Assembly (NCBI GenBank): GCA_002452855.1
Contig: DKFS01000079.1
Span: 1 to 23,116 of the forward strand
Direction: 5' to 3'
DNA length: 23,116 bases
Origin: Sulfurospirillum sp. UBA6790
GTDB lineage: Bacteria; Campylobacterota; Campylobacteria; Campylobacterales; Sulfurospirillaceae
Both the position numbers and the translations under genes were made by a program. Below are positions 23,114 to 23,116 of this stretch, in pieces; the stretch's first letter is position 1; every line of letters starts with the position of its first letter. The notes beneath the pieces are model-generated. The model did not search any database and was not told where the DNA came from. It was given only the letters and a program-made list of their open reading frames with translations.

Positions 23114-23116
23114 TTT

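Overview
The window reads as a compact, AT-rich (about 40% GC by eye) chromosomal segment of a Campylobacterota (epsilonproteobacterial) genome, most like Sulfurospirillum or a close free-living relative. Reasons: protein character, short spacing with overlapping starts and stops, TATAAT-type -10 boxes with no clear -35, and gene orders I remember from Campylobacter jejuni (helicase-truB-csrA-ispE-...-clpS-clpA-aat; pyrB and pepF nearby; ffh-rpsP-KH-rimM-trmD-rplS). No rRNA, tRNA, IS element, prophage or CRISPR array is visible. It is a core region, not an island.

Layout. (1) Positions 1-8260, minus strand: one long unit transcribed uvrD-truB-csrA-ispE-smpB-thioredoxin lipoprotein-clpS-clpA-aat, the last running off the left edge. 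It joins DNA repair, tRNA modification, post-transcriptional control, isoprenoid synthesis and protein quality control. Aat, ClpS and ClpA together form the bacterial N-degron (Leu/Phe N-end rule) branch, and SmpB serves the tmRNA tagging branch. (2) Positions 8455-9363, plus strand: a LysR-type regulator diverging from uvrD. (3) Positions 9366-13919, minus strand: pyrB-pabB-pabC-like-pepF-small protein, with overlapping genes. The small last protein resembles the ClpXP adaptor SspB. (4) Positions 14029-16661: a secreted glycine-zipper protein (+), bioD (-), a small membrane protein (-) and an AraC/GyrI-type regulator (-). (5) Positions 16751-17914, plus strand: a PLP aminotransferase. (6) Positions 17915-22367, minus strand: ffh-rpsP-khpA-rimM-trmD-rplS, then a DUF89 protein. 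(7) Positions 22556 to the end, minus strand: an RluA-type pseudouridine synthase, partial.

The most striking signal is not a gene. The 12-bp perfect palindrome TTTACATGTAAA occurs six times exactly and six more times with one or two mismatches. Less than 0.01 exact copies are expected by chance. It sits inside genes in different reading frames and between genes, at roughly 2-kb intervals, and the one copy in the frame where it would create a stop codon is altered so that the stop is lost. This looks like a DNA-level element (genome-architecture, nucleoid-protein, uptake or regulator site) of unknown function. Secondary points of interest are the SspB-like protein, a TrmD with Glu at the position of the catalytic Asp, an imperfect duplicated element between clpS and clpA, an inverted repeat enclosing the bioD -10 box, and a probable leaderless AraC gene. 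No stretch longer than about 300 bases lacks a gene.
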